From assembly GCA_002452325.1 (NCBI GenBank), contig DKFG01000086.1, positions 13,482 to 38,408 on the forward strand: a stretch of 24,927 nt of DNA, written 5' to 3'. The notes under the pieces are model-generated. The model was not told the origin of the DNA and made no database searches. It worked only from the letters and a program-made list of their open reading frames with translations. Source of the stretch: Geobacter sp. UBA6802. GTDB taxonomy: Bacteria; Desulfobacterota; Desulfuromonadia; Geobacterales; Pseudopelobacteraceae. Every line of letters starts with the position of its first letter. Position 1 is the stretch's first letter. This document shows positions 7,642 through 15,093 of this stretch, one piece after another. A program made the position numbers and the translations under genes.

Positions 7642-8636
7642 GGTTTGGATTCCTCACTCCTGCCCTGTTCAAGCTCGGTCAGGCGCTCCTTCAGACAGTC
7701 AGGACAGATGCCGTGGCTGAAATCCGCACCTGAATGGTCCCGGATGTACGTTTCAAGCTGGTTCCAATAGCCTGAATCATCACGTATTTTTTTGCAGTAC
7801 GAGCAGATAGGCACGATCCCTTTCAGGGTTTTGATCTCATCCATCGCATGTTGTATGGCCTCATGTTGTGATTCAAGCTGGCGGATCAGTTTTTGGGTTT
7901 TAAGCAGATTCTGTATCCGTACCTCCAGCTCTTCCGCCACCATCGGCTTGCTCACAAAATCGTTGGCGCCGCTGCGCAGGATCTCCACCTTGCGTGCCGT
8001 GTCTCCAAAGGCCGAGATGGCCAGGATAGGGGTCTGCTCTTTTTTACCCTCAGACTCACGTACCGCCCGGATCACGGAAAGGCCGCTCTGCACCCCGTCC
8101 AACACGTAGTCAACCAGCACCAGATCGTACTCCTGAGCAGCAAATTGCACGATGGCCTCCTCAGCAGTCCGGCAAAGATCCACATGCAGGCCGATCCGCT
8201 CAAGAATCTGTTTGCAAAACAGCGCGCTGGTAGCGCTGTCTTCCACCAGCAGCACACAGCCGCTGATACGGCGACGGTTGTTTTCTGCGAACCGTTCGAC
8301 AAAATGCTCCAAGAGATGCAGTTCACGTTTTGAAAAACATTCAGTCACCCCCGAGGTCAGCGCTCTGGTGATCACCTCTTTATCGCTGCTGGATGAGAAC
8401 ATCAGGCAGGGCTGGTTATGCACCAGTTTTTGCGACTTTGCGGCTGTCAGAAATTCAACGCCGTCCATGTCGCCAAGTTCGTAGGTGAAACAGATCAGAT
8501 CCACCGGCTCACGCTCCAGAACCTCGAGAGCAGACTGCCCGTCTACTGCCACACGGAAGGCAAAACCGTAATTGGCAAACAGGGCACTCAGCATGCAGAT
8601 CATCGAACTGGAAGGGTCAACAAGTAATGCTTTCAT
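7638..8636 (-). CDS. Double-receiver regulator with a CxxC...CxxC tail
   Basis: 332 residues. The first receiver (1-120) has lost the phospho-acceptor: in DLICFTYELGDMDG, Thr51 stands where Asp is expected, and the acidic pair is reduced to a single D7. It is probably a pseudo-receiver. The second receiver (125-250) looks functional, with ED at 132-133, acceptor D176 (LVLVDYVLDG) and K230. A short coiled coil is followed by a tail with C278-x2-C281 and C311-x2-C314 (ICSYCKKIRDDSGYWNQ, HGICPDC), a zinc-ribbon-like module often seen at the end of regulators and PAS proteins in this phylum and of unknown output. AGAGGA precedes the ATG. It sits downstream of the haem-type hybrid kinase and is coupled to the Cys-rich micro-gene. 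Confidence 0.92.
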   Translation of the reverse strand: MKALLVDPSSSMICMLSALFANYGFAFRVAVDGQSALEVLEREPVDLICFTYELGDMDGVEFLTAAKSQKLVHNQPCLMFSSSSDKEVITRALTSGVTECFSKRELHLLEHFVERFAENNRRRISGCVLLVEDSATSALFCKQILERIGLHVDLCRTAEEAIVQFAAQEYDLVLVDYVLDGVQSGLSVIRAVRESEGKKEQTPILAISAFGDTARKVEILRSGANDFVSKPMVAEELEVRIQNLLKTQKLIRQLESQHEAIQHAMDEIKTLKGIVPICSYCKKIRDDSGYWNQLETYIRDHSGADFSHGICPDCLKERLTELEQGRSEESKP

Positions 8637-8657
8637 GGTTTCCTCTAAGCATGTTCA

Positions 8658-8683
8658 GTTCCCTTCGACTCCGCTCAGGGAAC
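8658..8683. repeat. REP-like palindromic repeat, copy 1
   Basis: A 26-bp element starting gttccct and ending agggaac, with core cttcgactccgctcag. An exact reverse-complement copy lies at 14359-14384, and the 16-bp core recurs inverted at 8698-8713. This motif is a widespread bacterial intergenic repeat, from general knowledge. Confidence 0.85.
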
Positions 8684-8713
8684 ATACATATCGTGCGCTG
8701 AGCGGAGTCGAAG
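8663..8713. repeat. Inverted pair of REP-like cores (hairpin)
   Basis: The 16-bp core at 8663-8678 is perfectly inverted at 8698-8713 with a 19-nt loop. It sits in the 102-bp gap between the hybrid kinase stop (8739) and the double-receiver start (8636) and could fold into a strong hairpin in the mRNA, giving differential expression of the two genes. No U-run follows on the minus strand, so a classical terminator is unlikely. Confidence 0.8.
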
Positions 8714-8738
8714 CGCGTTTAACCAGCCTTTGCCCGGA

Positions 8739-11700
8739 TTACAGCCAGTCGTCACCATCACTATCCAGCGGCATCTCTGGTCCGACGCAAGAGCAGGCGT
8801 TTTGTAAACAGTTTTCACTGCAATCCAGCACTGCACGGAGAGTCTCCGTCAGTTTTTTAAAACAAACCGGTTTGGGTAGAAAGCTGATATCAGGCTCATC
8901 GAAGACAACATCGTTGTAGCCGCTGGTAAGGATTACCGGCAGATCCGGTTTTTGTTGCCGCATATTCGCAATGGTTTCCCTACCGTTCATGCGCGGCATG
9001 ATCAGATCAATGATCACCGCCTGTATTTCGTCGCGGCGGGTCGCAAAAATCTGGAGCGCCTCAACGCCGTCAGCAGCGGTCAGCACGGTGTAGCCATACT
9101 GTGCAAGCACGTTACTGATAACCATCAACAGCCCCGGTTCATCATCAACCACCAGGATGGTCTCGTTGCCTCGCAGTTCCGGGGTTTCCGGCTGCGGTGC
9201 ATGTTCCGGCTGCTGGTTGCTGTCGTATAGTGGCAGGTAAATGCTGAAGACCGACCCGTTGCCCGGTGAACTTTCCACCGTAATATGGCCGCCATGATTC
9301 GCAACAATACCGGAAACGATCGCAAGCCCAAGGCCGGTCCCCTTGCCGCTCTCCTTGGTGCTGAAAAACGGATCAAATATCCGTGCAACGGTTTCCCGGT
9401 CCATACCTGCCCCGTTGTCCGCAACAGTGATAAGCGCGTAACTTCCGGGTAGTGGCCTGTTGTCGGCGGTTGCAACAACCTCCGGTACTTCCGCCGGAGC
9501 GGTGGTTATATGAATGGTTCCTCCTGATAAAAGGGCATCACGGGCGTTGACCATCAGGTTCACCATGATCTGTTCGATCTGGACTCGGTCCGCCAGGACC
9601 GGAAGCTGGCCGTCACACAGGTTAACAGAGAGGTTGATGTCGGCGTTCAGTAGCCGGGACATGCTTTTATGCAGGTTGGCAACGATCAGGTTGATATCGG
9701 TGTGCTGCTTATGCGGTTCCTGTTTGCCGCTGAACAGCAACAGGCTTCTGGTCAGTTCCGCGCCACGGCTCACGGCGTCGCTGATCTCAAGAACATACGC
9801 CCGCACGGCATCGCTGCCAGAGATGGTGATCTTCAGCAGTTCAGCATAGCCGCCGATTACGGCAAGGATGTTGTTGAAGTCGTGGGCCACGCCTCCGGCC
9901 AGCAGGCCGATGGATTCAAGCTTCTGCGCATGCTGTAGTTGAGTCTCAGCACTGCGTAACGCCGTGATGTCCCGTGAGATGGAGAGGACGCTTGTCACCT
10001 CGCCGTTTGCATCAGATTCAGGAACATAGCGAGACAGAAAATGGCGCGTCACACTGCCTGCATCCTTCCAGCTCAGTTCAATCTCCAATGGAAGCCCTTG
10101 ATCCAGAACCTGTGCAACCGCATCATGCACCTGCTGCCCCACTTCCGGGCTTGCCACAAAGGCCTCTATGGGGGTTCTGCCGATCAGTTGCGAGGCCGGT
10201 TTGCAGGCCAGCAACTCCAGGGCCGGGTTGACATAGGTACGGCGACAAAGCTGGTCATAGCGGGCAATGGTGTCGGGCGAATGTTCCACCAGGGTACGAA
10301 ACTGTCGCTCCCGGTCTGCCTGTTCTTTTTCCAGTTGTTTAAGCTCGGTAAGGTTACGACCGATGATCAGAGCGCCGATAACGGTCCCTTCAGGATCCCG
10401 TTCAGCCACCAGTTTGACGTGATGGTACAGGATGCCGCCGAAGCCATTGGGTAATAGCAGCTCCATTTCAGTGTCAACGCCGGTTGCAATCACCCTTGCA
10501 AGCGTGACTTGATACTCGTCGTACTGTCCGACAGGGGCTAGTTCGGTGGGCAGTTTGCCGATAACCGTCTCCAGCGGCATTTCAAGGGTTCTCTCCAGAG
10601 CGGGGTTGATATAGAGCAGGCGACAGTCACGGTCATAACGGGCCATGTTGTCCGGCATTATTTCAGCAAGGGAACGGAATTCCTGTTCGCTTGTCGCCAG
10701 CTTTTTCTCCATCTGTTTGCGGTCGCTGATATCCAGAAACGACAACAGCGCATGGCGTTGTCCATCAAGCGATACCGCTTCTACGCCGTACAGCAGCGAC
10801 AGTTCTGTGATGCTTCCGTCCGATGCGGCCTGAGGGATGGTTACCTCGCCATGGGCTGAGGAGAGGCCGTTTTTCAATACCTTCCGTAGGGCGCCCAGAA
10901 GGAGACCTGAGCTGCAGGCAGGGGAGTGGCCGCACCCGTGGGGGGTTGCAAGGGCGTTGGCGCATCGCAGGATTGTGCCGCAGCGTTTATCTGGGTAATC
11001 GTCAAAATTACTGCAATAGTTGCGGAACGCCCTGTTGACCCGCACCGCCTCCATCCGGTTGTCAAACAGCAGCATCGGCATCGGTGTCGCGTCAAAAACA
11101 GCGCTCAGGTTGTCCCGTTCAGTCATAAGCGCCGTGGTGGCGCTGATAATCCTGTTAAAGCTGAATAAACAGCCTGCAAGTCCAAACAGCCAGATGATCC
11201 CGATAATGCCGATATGGGTGGCGTTGCTTTGAAGTATGGATTGATCAATCTCCGCCGTCGGGATGGCGATACTGATGCCGCCGCGTTGCATCCCTTCCCG
11301 GTATCCCTGTGCAGCGTGGCATTGCAGACATGGTTTTTCGGTTGTAAGCGGACGCATATAGCGAAACACCGGTTTTCCGGCCAACACCTGAAACTCTCCG
11401 AATTCCCCAATGCCGCTATCCAGTGCGGTCAATGCGCGGCTTTCCCAAGGATCAGGCGCGTTTTCCGGTCGGATCGGTTTCAGGCTGGTGATACGTTCCT
11501 GAGGATTGCCGGACAATTGGCTGAGTTCGAAGATCTGGCGGGTCATATAGGCGGGGTTTACCAGGGTCAGACGCCTGCCTGACGGGGTGGTTATATCCCG
11601 CTCAGGAACGTTCAGCCAGGGGTTGGGGACTGTTGTATCGGTTATCGGAACGTATACGCCGCCATGTTCGGCAGCCCAGCGGCGAAAGACAAGATCTTTT

Positions 11701-11885
11701 TCAATGAAGGTTCGGGCAATAGTCAACGCATTGGCTGTCTTGAACTCATTGCTGTAACGGAACTCCCAGAGCGCCGTGAGAATGGCAAGCGTTGTCCAGA
11801 TAACGATAGCGGCGATGCGGAATCGTTTGATTGAGAACTGCCCGGACAGCCTGGTCGAATCATCTGCTGACATAAAGATGTCCAT
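8739..11885 (-). CDS. Membrane hybrid histidine kinase with periplasmic haem-type (CxxCH) sensor
   Basis: 1048 residues. TM1 at about 22-40 is followed by a periplasmic domain of the DUF3365/Tll0287 type with a c-type haem motif CLQCH (C186, C189, H190), then TM2 at about 221-241. Three PAS domains follow. The first carries a Cys-rich insertion (about residues 300-327: C-x5-C-x9-C-x5-C, ending in CSSG where related proteins often have CxxC). HisKA has H668 (LAGGVAHDFNNIL), HATPase_c has DNGAGMD and GKGTGLGLA, and a C-terminal REC has its acceptor near D961 (VIIDLIMPRMNG). The likely role is a redox or ligand sensor feeding a phosphorelay. The start could be 11885 or the ATG four codons later (11873). 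Both overlap the 3' end of the upstream REC-PAS gene, indicating co-transcription. Confidence 0.93.
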   Translation of the reverse strand: MDIFMSADDSTRLSGQFSIKRFRIAAIVIWTTLAILTALWEFRYSNEFKTANALTIARTFIEKDLVFRRWAAEHGGVYVPITDTTVPNPWLNVPERDITTPSGRRLTLVNPAYMTRQIFELSQLSGNPQERITSLKPIRPENAPDPWESRALTALDSGIGEFGEFQVLAGKPVFRYMRPLTTEKPCLQCHAAQGYREGMQRGGISIAIPTAEIDQSILQSNATHIGIIGIIWLFGLAGCLFSFNRIISATTALMTERDNLSAVFDATPMPMLLFDNRMEAVRVNRAFRNYCSNFDDYPDKRCGTILRCANALATPHGCGHSPACSSGLLLGALRKVLKNGLSSAHGEVTIPQAASDGSITELSLLYGVEAVSLDGQRHALLSFLDISDRKQMEKKLATSEQEFRSLAEIMPDNMARYDRDCRLLYINPALERTLEMPLETVIGKLPTELAPVGQYDEYQVTLARVIATGVDTEMELLLPNGFGGILYHHVKLVAERDPEGTVIGALIIGRNLTELKQLEKEQADRERQFRTLVEHSPDTIARYDQLCRRTYVNPALELLACKPASQLIGRTPIEAFVASPEVGQQVHDAVAQVLDQGLPLEIELSWKDAGSVTRHFLSRYVPESDANGEVTSVLSISRDITALRSAETQLQHAQKLESIGLLAGGVAHDFNNILAVIGGYAELLKITISGSDAVRAYVLEISDAVSRGAELTRSLLLFSGKQEPHKQHTDINLIVANLHKSMSRLLNADINLSVNLCDGQLPVLADRVQIEQIMVNLMVNARDALLSGGTIHITTAPAEVPEVVATADNRPLPGSYALITVADNGAGMDRETVARIFDPFFSTKESGKGTGLGLAIVSGIVANHGGHITVESSPGNGSVFSIYLPLYDSNQQPEHAPQPETPELRGNETILVVDDEPGLLMVISNVLAQYGYTVLTAADGVEALQIFATRRDEIQAVIIDLIMPRMNGRETIANMRQQKPDLPVILTSGYNDVVFDEPDISFLPKPVCFKKLTETLRAVLDCSENCLQNACSCVGPEMPLDSDGDDWL

Positions 11886-12786
11886 CTCGGAAGGCGGTCA
11901 TGTTGTCCATCAGGCTTTGCACCTGTGTCCCGGCTTCTTTACGTTGGGTGATATCAGTGATAACCCCGTCATAGTAATGGACGGCGTTGTCTGCCATGCA
12001 TGTCTGCGGAAGAGAAAGAGCTTGACTGCTCCAACCGGGGACCAGCGTGTTGGTGACCCAGCGGATGGAGCCGTCCTTGTGGAGGATACGGTGTTCCAGG
12101 ACATGATTGTGCGGATTGCTCAGCAGATGTTGCGTTAGCCCGTATACCTGCGGACGGTCATCTTCATGAATGATCCGAAACCAGAGACCGGGATCAGCGA
12201 TGAATTCCTCCAGGGTATGGCCGGTTATCTGCTCACAGCCCAGGCTGTGGATGATCTCCACTGGTTTGCCGTCTTTAACAGTGACGGTATAGATGTAACT
12301 GGTGACCGACTCCAGCAGCCTGCGGTAACGGGCACGGCTCTCCTGCAGTTCCCTGATTTTGGTATGCAGGATCTGCTCCAGACGTTCCCGGTACATCAGG
12401 TTCTCCCAAAGCAGCCGGGCACGCTCAAGGCAGCGGTTGATAGCGAAATCAAGTTCGTCCATGGTGATCGGCTTGATCAGGTAGTACCATGCGCCGCGTC
12501 TGGTTGACTCAATGGAGTCGGCAAGCAGGCCTTGCCCGGATATGACGATAACCGGTATGAAGGCGCTGTTTTTGTGGAACGCGCTGATTACCTCCAGGCC
12601 GTGCATATCCGGCATCTGCAGATCAACCAGGACGATGTCGGGGTTTTTCTGCTTAAACAGTTCCAGTCCCTGTCTGCCACCTGCCGCTGTGATCACGCGA
12701 TAGCCGCTTAGTTCCAATGCCGTTTGTAGGTAGCTACGGAACGGTTTATCGTCATCAATAACAAGTACGGTTTTGGGGGTGTGCAT
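11860..12786 (-). CDS. REC-PAS response regulator without output domain
   Basis: 308 residues. The REC domain (6-125) has DDD at 11-13, acceptor D55 (IVLVDLQMPDMHG) and a Lys in YYLIKPI. A coiled-coil linker and one PAS/PAC domain (about 160-285, ending DGVITDITQRKEAGTQ) follow. It stops soon after, with no DNA-binding, kinase or enzymatic domain. I chose the ATG at 12784-12786, preceded by GAGG and directly in front of the REC fold; an upstream in-frame ATG at 12819 adds 11 poorly fitting residues. The last 26 bases overlap the hybrid kinase gene, so it is the first gene of the cluster and most likely the kinase's partner or adaptor. Confidence 0.88.
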   Translation of the reverse strand: MHTPKTVLVIDDDKPFRSYLQTALELSGYRVITAAGGRQGLELFKQKNPDIVLVDLQMPDMHGLEVISAFHKNSAFIPVIVISGQGLLADSIESTRRGAWYYLIKPITMDELDFAINRCLERARLLWENLMYRERLEQILHTKIRELQESRARYRRLLESVTSYIYTVTVKDGKPVEIIHSLGCEQITGHTLEEFIADPGLWFRIIHEDDRPQVYGLTQHLLSNPHNHVLEHRILHKDGSIRWVTNTLVPGWSSQALSLPQTCMADNAVHYYDGVITDITQRKEAGTQVQSLMDNMTAFRDGHLYVSR

Positions 12787-12904
12787 GGATTGCCTCGAAC
12801 AGAAAAAAGCCATTAACATTCATGGCTGCATTCTATGTCCGGCGTAGGTGCGAATGATATGATCCAAAAAAGAAATGAGGTTCTAAATACCTTGAAGCAA
12901 ACAA

Positions 12905-12963
12905 GGGAATGGATGGTGCAGGGGGAAGGGAATGGAGGGTGCGGGGGCAGGGAATGGATGATA
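12905..12963. repeat. Degenerate short tandem repeat
   Basis: Two and a half imperfect units of 22-23 bp starting gggaatgga at 12905, 12928 and 12950 (gggaatggatggtgc, gggaatggagggtgc, gggaatggatgata). It is purine-rich on the plus strand and lies in the 274-bp gap between the REC-PAS gene and vapB. The function is unknown. The rest of 12787-13060 shows only the vapB operator-like palindrome. Confidence 0.65.
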
Positions 12964-13026
12964 CTCTTTTTCGGGAAAGCAGTTTCACCTACTCATTTAT
13001 ACATGCACAGGCGTCATACAATAGTG

Positions 13027-13044
13027 TAGTATATTTTTATACTA
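13027..13044. promoter_or_regulatory. Palindromic operator candidate upstream of vapB
   Basis: A perfect palindrome TAGTATA-TTTT-TATACTA ends 16 bases before the vapB start, just upstream of AAGGAGG. Type II antitoxins with ribbon-helix-helix domains usually repress their own operon from such sites. Assignment is by position and symmetry only. Confidence 0.55.
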
Positions 13045-13060
13045 TCAATAAGGAGGATAT

Positions 13061-13300
13061 ATGCGCCTTGTAAAAACATCAATAACCTTGCCTGATGATC
13101 TCCTGGAAGAAGCCAAAACAATGTCAAAAAATGTAAGCAGCCTGATCACTGAAGCCCTGCGTGAATACATCCGCCAACGCAAAATTCAGAAGGCTATGGA
13201 GAGTTTTGGCGGTTGGAAGGGGCGTGAAGGTGAGAGCGCCGACATGGTGAACAGTCTGAGATCGGAAGAGGGGCGGGATTATGCCGGGCGTACTCATTGA
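13061..13300 (+). CDS. vapB: VapB-type antitoxin (ribbon-helix-helix)
   Basis: 79 residues. The N-terminal part (MRLVKTSITLPDDLLEEAKT, then SSLITEALREYIRQRK) fits a ribbon-helix-helix DNA-binding fold: a beta strand followed by two helices. The C-terminal part, rich in Gly, Glu and Trp (FGGWKGREG), is the likely toxin-wrapping region. AAGGAGG at the proper distance supports the start. The last 20 bases overlap vapC, the usual coupled order of antitoxin then toxin. It should neutralise VapC and repress the operon through the palindrome just upstream. Confidence 0.88.
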   Translation: MRLVKTSITLPDDLLEEAKTMSKNVSSLITEALREYIRQRKIQKAMESFGGWKGREGESADMVNSLRSEEGRDYAGRTH

Positions 13301-13658
13301 CACCGATGTGGCCATTGATTTTCTGCGCGGCGCAGTATATGCGCAACCGTTGCTGGCCGGTCTTTGGGCTGACGGTCGGGCTATAATCAGCGTGCTGACG
13401 GTGTATGAACTGACTGCCGGAATGCGTGATGCGGAGAAGGTTGTCACGCATAATTTTATAGAGGCCTGCGTAATCGAGCTGGTGTCTACCGAGATTGCGG
13501 TCAAGGGTGGTGAACTCTATCGGAAATACCGCGCAAAGGGTGTCACGCTTACGTCGATTGACTGCCTGATCGCTGCTACGGCGTTGGTCAGGGGTTTCAA
13601 GGTGGCAACCAGAAATGTGAAGCATTATCCGGAAAAAGGAATACTGTACGTGATTTGA
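13281..13658 (+). CDS. vapC: VapC-type PIN-domain toxin ribonuclease
   Basis: 125 residues, a full-length PIN domain. The acidic Mg2+ site is visible: D7 (LIDTDVAIDF), E43 (TVYELTAG), D94 (SIDCLIAATAL) and the late ATRN segment (N112). VapC toxins cleave RNA (tRNA or rRNA in studied cases); the target here is unknown. GAGGGG lies about 7 bases before the ATG. It is convergent with the LuxR-type regulator gene that ends at 13691, with 32 bp between the stops. Confidence 0.92.
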   Translation: MPGVLIDTDVAIDFLRGAVYAQPLLAGLWADGRAIISVLTVYELTAGMRDAEKVVTHNFIEACVIELVSTEIAVKGGELYRKYRAKGVTLTSIDCLIAATALVRGFKVATRNVKHYPEKGILYVI

Positions 13659-13671
13659 GCGTTACCGGTTT

Positions 13672-13693
13672 TAACCGGGGCAAATCCCGGTTA
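13672..13693. terminator. Hairpin between convergent vapC and regulator genes
   Basis: A perfect 8-bp stem TAACCGGG (13672-13679) with CCCGGTTA (13686-13693) and a 6-nt loop. The distal arm contains the regulator's stop codon. U-runs are poor on both strands, so termination is plausible from position but not certain. Confidence 0.5.
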
Positions 13694-14338
13694 TTCAATA
13701 GTCGTCAGCCCGATGCGCACGGCGTACTTGGTCAGTTCCGCCACAGAGTATAGATCAAGCTTCTTCATGATGCCCATGCGCTGGCCCTCAATGGTCTTGA
13801 CACTGAGACCATAGTGGAAGGCGATCTCCTTGGAACTTTTGCCGTCGGCGATAAATTGCAGCACCTCCTGTTCTCGCTTTGTAAGAGGCGGCTGGCTATC
13901 CTGCGCAGTATCAGTACCCTGGGTATAGTCTTTGATGACCAGCGCTGTAACCTCACGGCAGAGATAGGGGAACCCCGCCATTGCGGAGTGAATGGCGGTC
14001 AGCAGTTCATCGGAGGTGCAATCCTTGAGGAGATAGCCGATGGCGCCGGTCTTGAGCGCCAGCGCCACGCAGGCTTTGTCCAGCACCATGGAAAGGATGA
14101 GAATTTTGATAGCGGGGTTTTCTTGCAGAATCTGCCGTGACGCCTCGATACCGCTCATCTCCGGCATGTTCATGTCCATAACAATTACGTCAGGAGTAAG
14201 CTCCCGTGCCATCCGTACCGCTTCCAGCCCGTTGGCTGCCTCGCCAATCACCTCTATATCCGCTTCCGAGTTGAGCAGGGATTTAAATCCCTGTCGTACA
14301 ACCGCGTGATCATCCGCCACCAGTACTTTGATGTTCAT
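13691..14338 (-). CDS. NarL/FixJ-family response regulator (REC-LuxR HTH)
   Basis: 215 residues. The receiver (1-120) has DD at 9-10, acceptor D55 (VIVMDMNMPEMSG) and YLLKD with the conserved Lys. A LuxR-type helix-turn-helix at about 150-200 follows (LTKREQEVLQFIADGKSSKE, LSVKTIEGQRMGIMKKL). A G-rich stretch (GGGGGGGCGG) precedes the ATG. It is about 45% similar by eye to the second regulator in this window (22708-23349). The matching HisKA_3 kinase (15094-18903) lies upstream on the same strand but is separated from it by a toxin-antitoxin pair and a REP-like repeat. It is probably the transcriptional output of that kinase. Confidence 0.93.
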   Translation of the reverse strand: MNIKVLVADDHAVVRQGFKSLLNSEADIEVIGEAANGLEAVRMARELTPDVIVMDMNMPEMSGIEASRQILQENPAIKILILSMVLDKACVALALKTGAIGYLLKDCTSDELLTAIHSAMAGFPYLCREVTALVIKDYTQGTDTAQDSQPPLTKREQEVLQFIADGKSSKEIAFHYGLSVKTIEGQRMGIMKKLDLYSVAELTKYAVRIGLTTIE

Positions 14339-14358
14339 ACTGTTTCCGCCCCCCCTTT

Positions 14359-14384
14359 GTTCCCTGAGCGGAGTCGAAGGGAAC
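14359..14384. repeat. REP-like palindromic repeat, copy 2
   Basis: An exact 26-bp reverse complement of 8658-8683 (gttccctgagcggagtcgaa...), located in the 60-bp gap between the mazF-type toxin stop and the regulator start. It could form a short hairpin in the mRNA. Confidence 0.85.
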
Positions 14385-14398
14385 CTGTAAGCAATCCA

Positions 14399-14755
14399 TT
14401 AATCCGCTTCACGTGGTTCCAGAACCAGTTTGATGCCATTCAAAATCTCGGCTACCCGTTTTGTTGCAACGGTTCCGACATACTCTTCAAGCTGGGTCTT
14501 ATCCACGGTAAAAACTTGTGAAACATTGACAACGCTATCTTTGGGCAGATTTGATTCCTTTTTGTCGAGAAGAACATTGCCGGGCGCATCGGCACGCTTG
14601 AGATTAGTGGTGAGGGGGCATACAACAACCGTTTTTATTTTGCTCCTGTTAAACAGATTGTTCTGCACGACAACATGGGGATGCTTGTAACCCGGTTCTG
14701 AACCTTCAGGTTCGTCAAGTTCTATCCAGTAAATATCTCCCTGACTGATCACCAT
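14399..14755 (-). CDS. mazF: MazF/PemK-type toxin endoribonuclease
   Basis: 118 residues, the standard MazF length. It opens with SQGDIYWIELDEPEGSEPGY, then HPHVVVQN and a VVVCPLTTN strand, and ends with a region that fits the family (VGTVATKRVAEILNGIKLVL). MazF proteins cleave single-stranded RNA at short motifs; the specificity cannot be read here. GGAGGGGGA lies right before the ATG. It overlaps the 3' end of the antitoxin by 7 bp. The pair interrupts what would otherwise be a kinase-regulator operon. Confidence 0.92.
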   Translation of the reverse strand: MVISQGDIYWIELDEPEGSEPGYKHPHVVVQNNLFNRSKIKTVVVCPLTTNLKRADAPGNVLLDKKESNLPKDSVVNVSQVFTVDKTQLEEYVGTVATKRVAEILNGIKLVLEPREAD

Positions 14756-15003
14756 TCCCCCTCCACCAGACTCTGATGTTGCCGACGGGATTTCCGCCTC
14801 AGCGTCTGTTCCGCAGCATCGGGCTCATCGGTGTAGGCAGCGTTGATTTTTGCAAGCATTTCTCTGTTGTTCCGGTGTTCAATAAAGTCTTGCAAGGCAA
14901 TAACGAATAGCTTGCTACGCGAAACCTTCATCGCGCGCGCAATATCTTCGGCTTGATCAAAAAGCGTCTTGTCAATTGAGATGGCTGTTTTTACCGCTAA
15001 CAT
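14749..15003 (-). CDS. Ribbon-helix-helix antitoxin of the MazF-type toxin
   Basis: 84 residues. The sequence VKTAISIDKTLFDQAEDIAR then SRSKLFVIALQDFIEHR is the ribbon-helix-helix pattern (MazE9/CopG-like rather than the AbrB-like fold of E. coli MazE). The charged tail is the probable toxin-binding arm. AGGAGG lies about 8 bases upstream of the ATG and a clear sigma70-type promoter precedes it, so the pair has its own transcript. Confidence 0.88.
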   Translation of the reverse strand: MLAVKTAISIDKTLFDQAEDIARAMKVSRSKLFVIALQDFIEHRNNREMLAKINAAYTDEPDAAEQTLRRKSRRQHQSLVEGEW

Positions 15004-15026
15004 ACATCATACCTCCTGGTGCAATA

Positions 15027-15055
15027 AGTATAACCAGTGACCATACTCTGGTCAA
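15027..15055 (-). promoter_or_regulatory. Sigma70-type promoter of the mazF-type operon
   Basis: On the minus strand TTGACC (15050-15055) and TATACT (15027-15032) are separated by exactly 17 bases. The predicted transcript start is about 15-17 bases before the antitoxin ATG, giving a very short leader. Confidence 0.82.
15039..15053. promoter_or_regulatory. Operator candidate within the mazF-type promoter
   Basis: The inverted repeat GACCA-TACTC-TGGTC overlaps the -35 box and spacer, where a repressor would block RNA polymerase. Autoregulation by the ribbon-helix-helix antitoxin is the expected use; this is inferred from symmetry and position. Confidence 0.6.
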
Positions 15056-15093
15056 TACTCATGCTGTTTACAACTGAGAACAGCCTCTCTGCT

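Noticed and set aside
12835..13029. 64-aa plus-strand ORF across the G-rich tandem repeat
   Set aside because: No ribosome-binding site before the ATG, composition dictated by the repeat (GEGNGGCGG), and it runs into the vapB operator-like palindrome.
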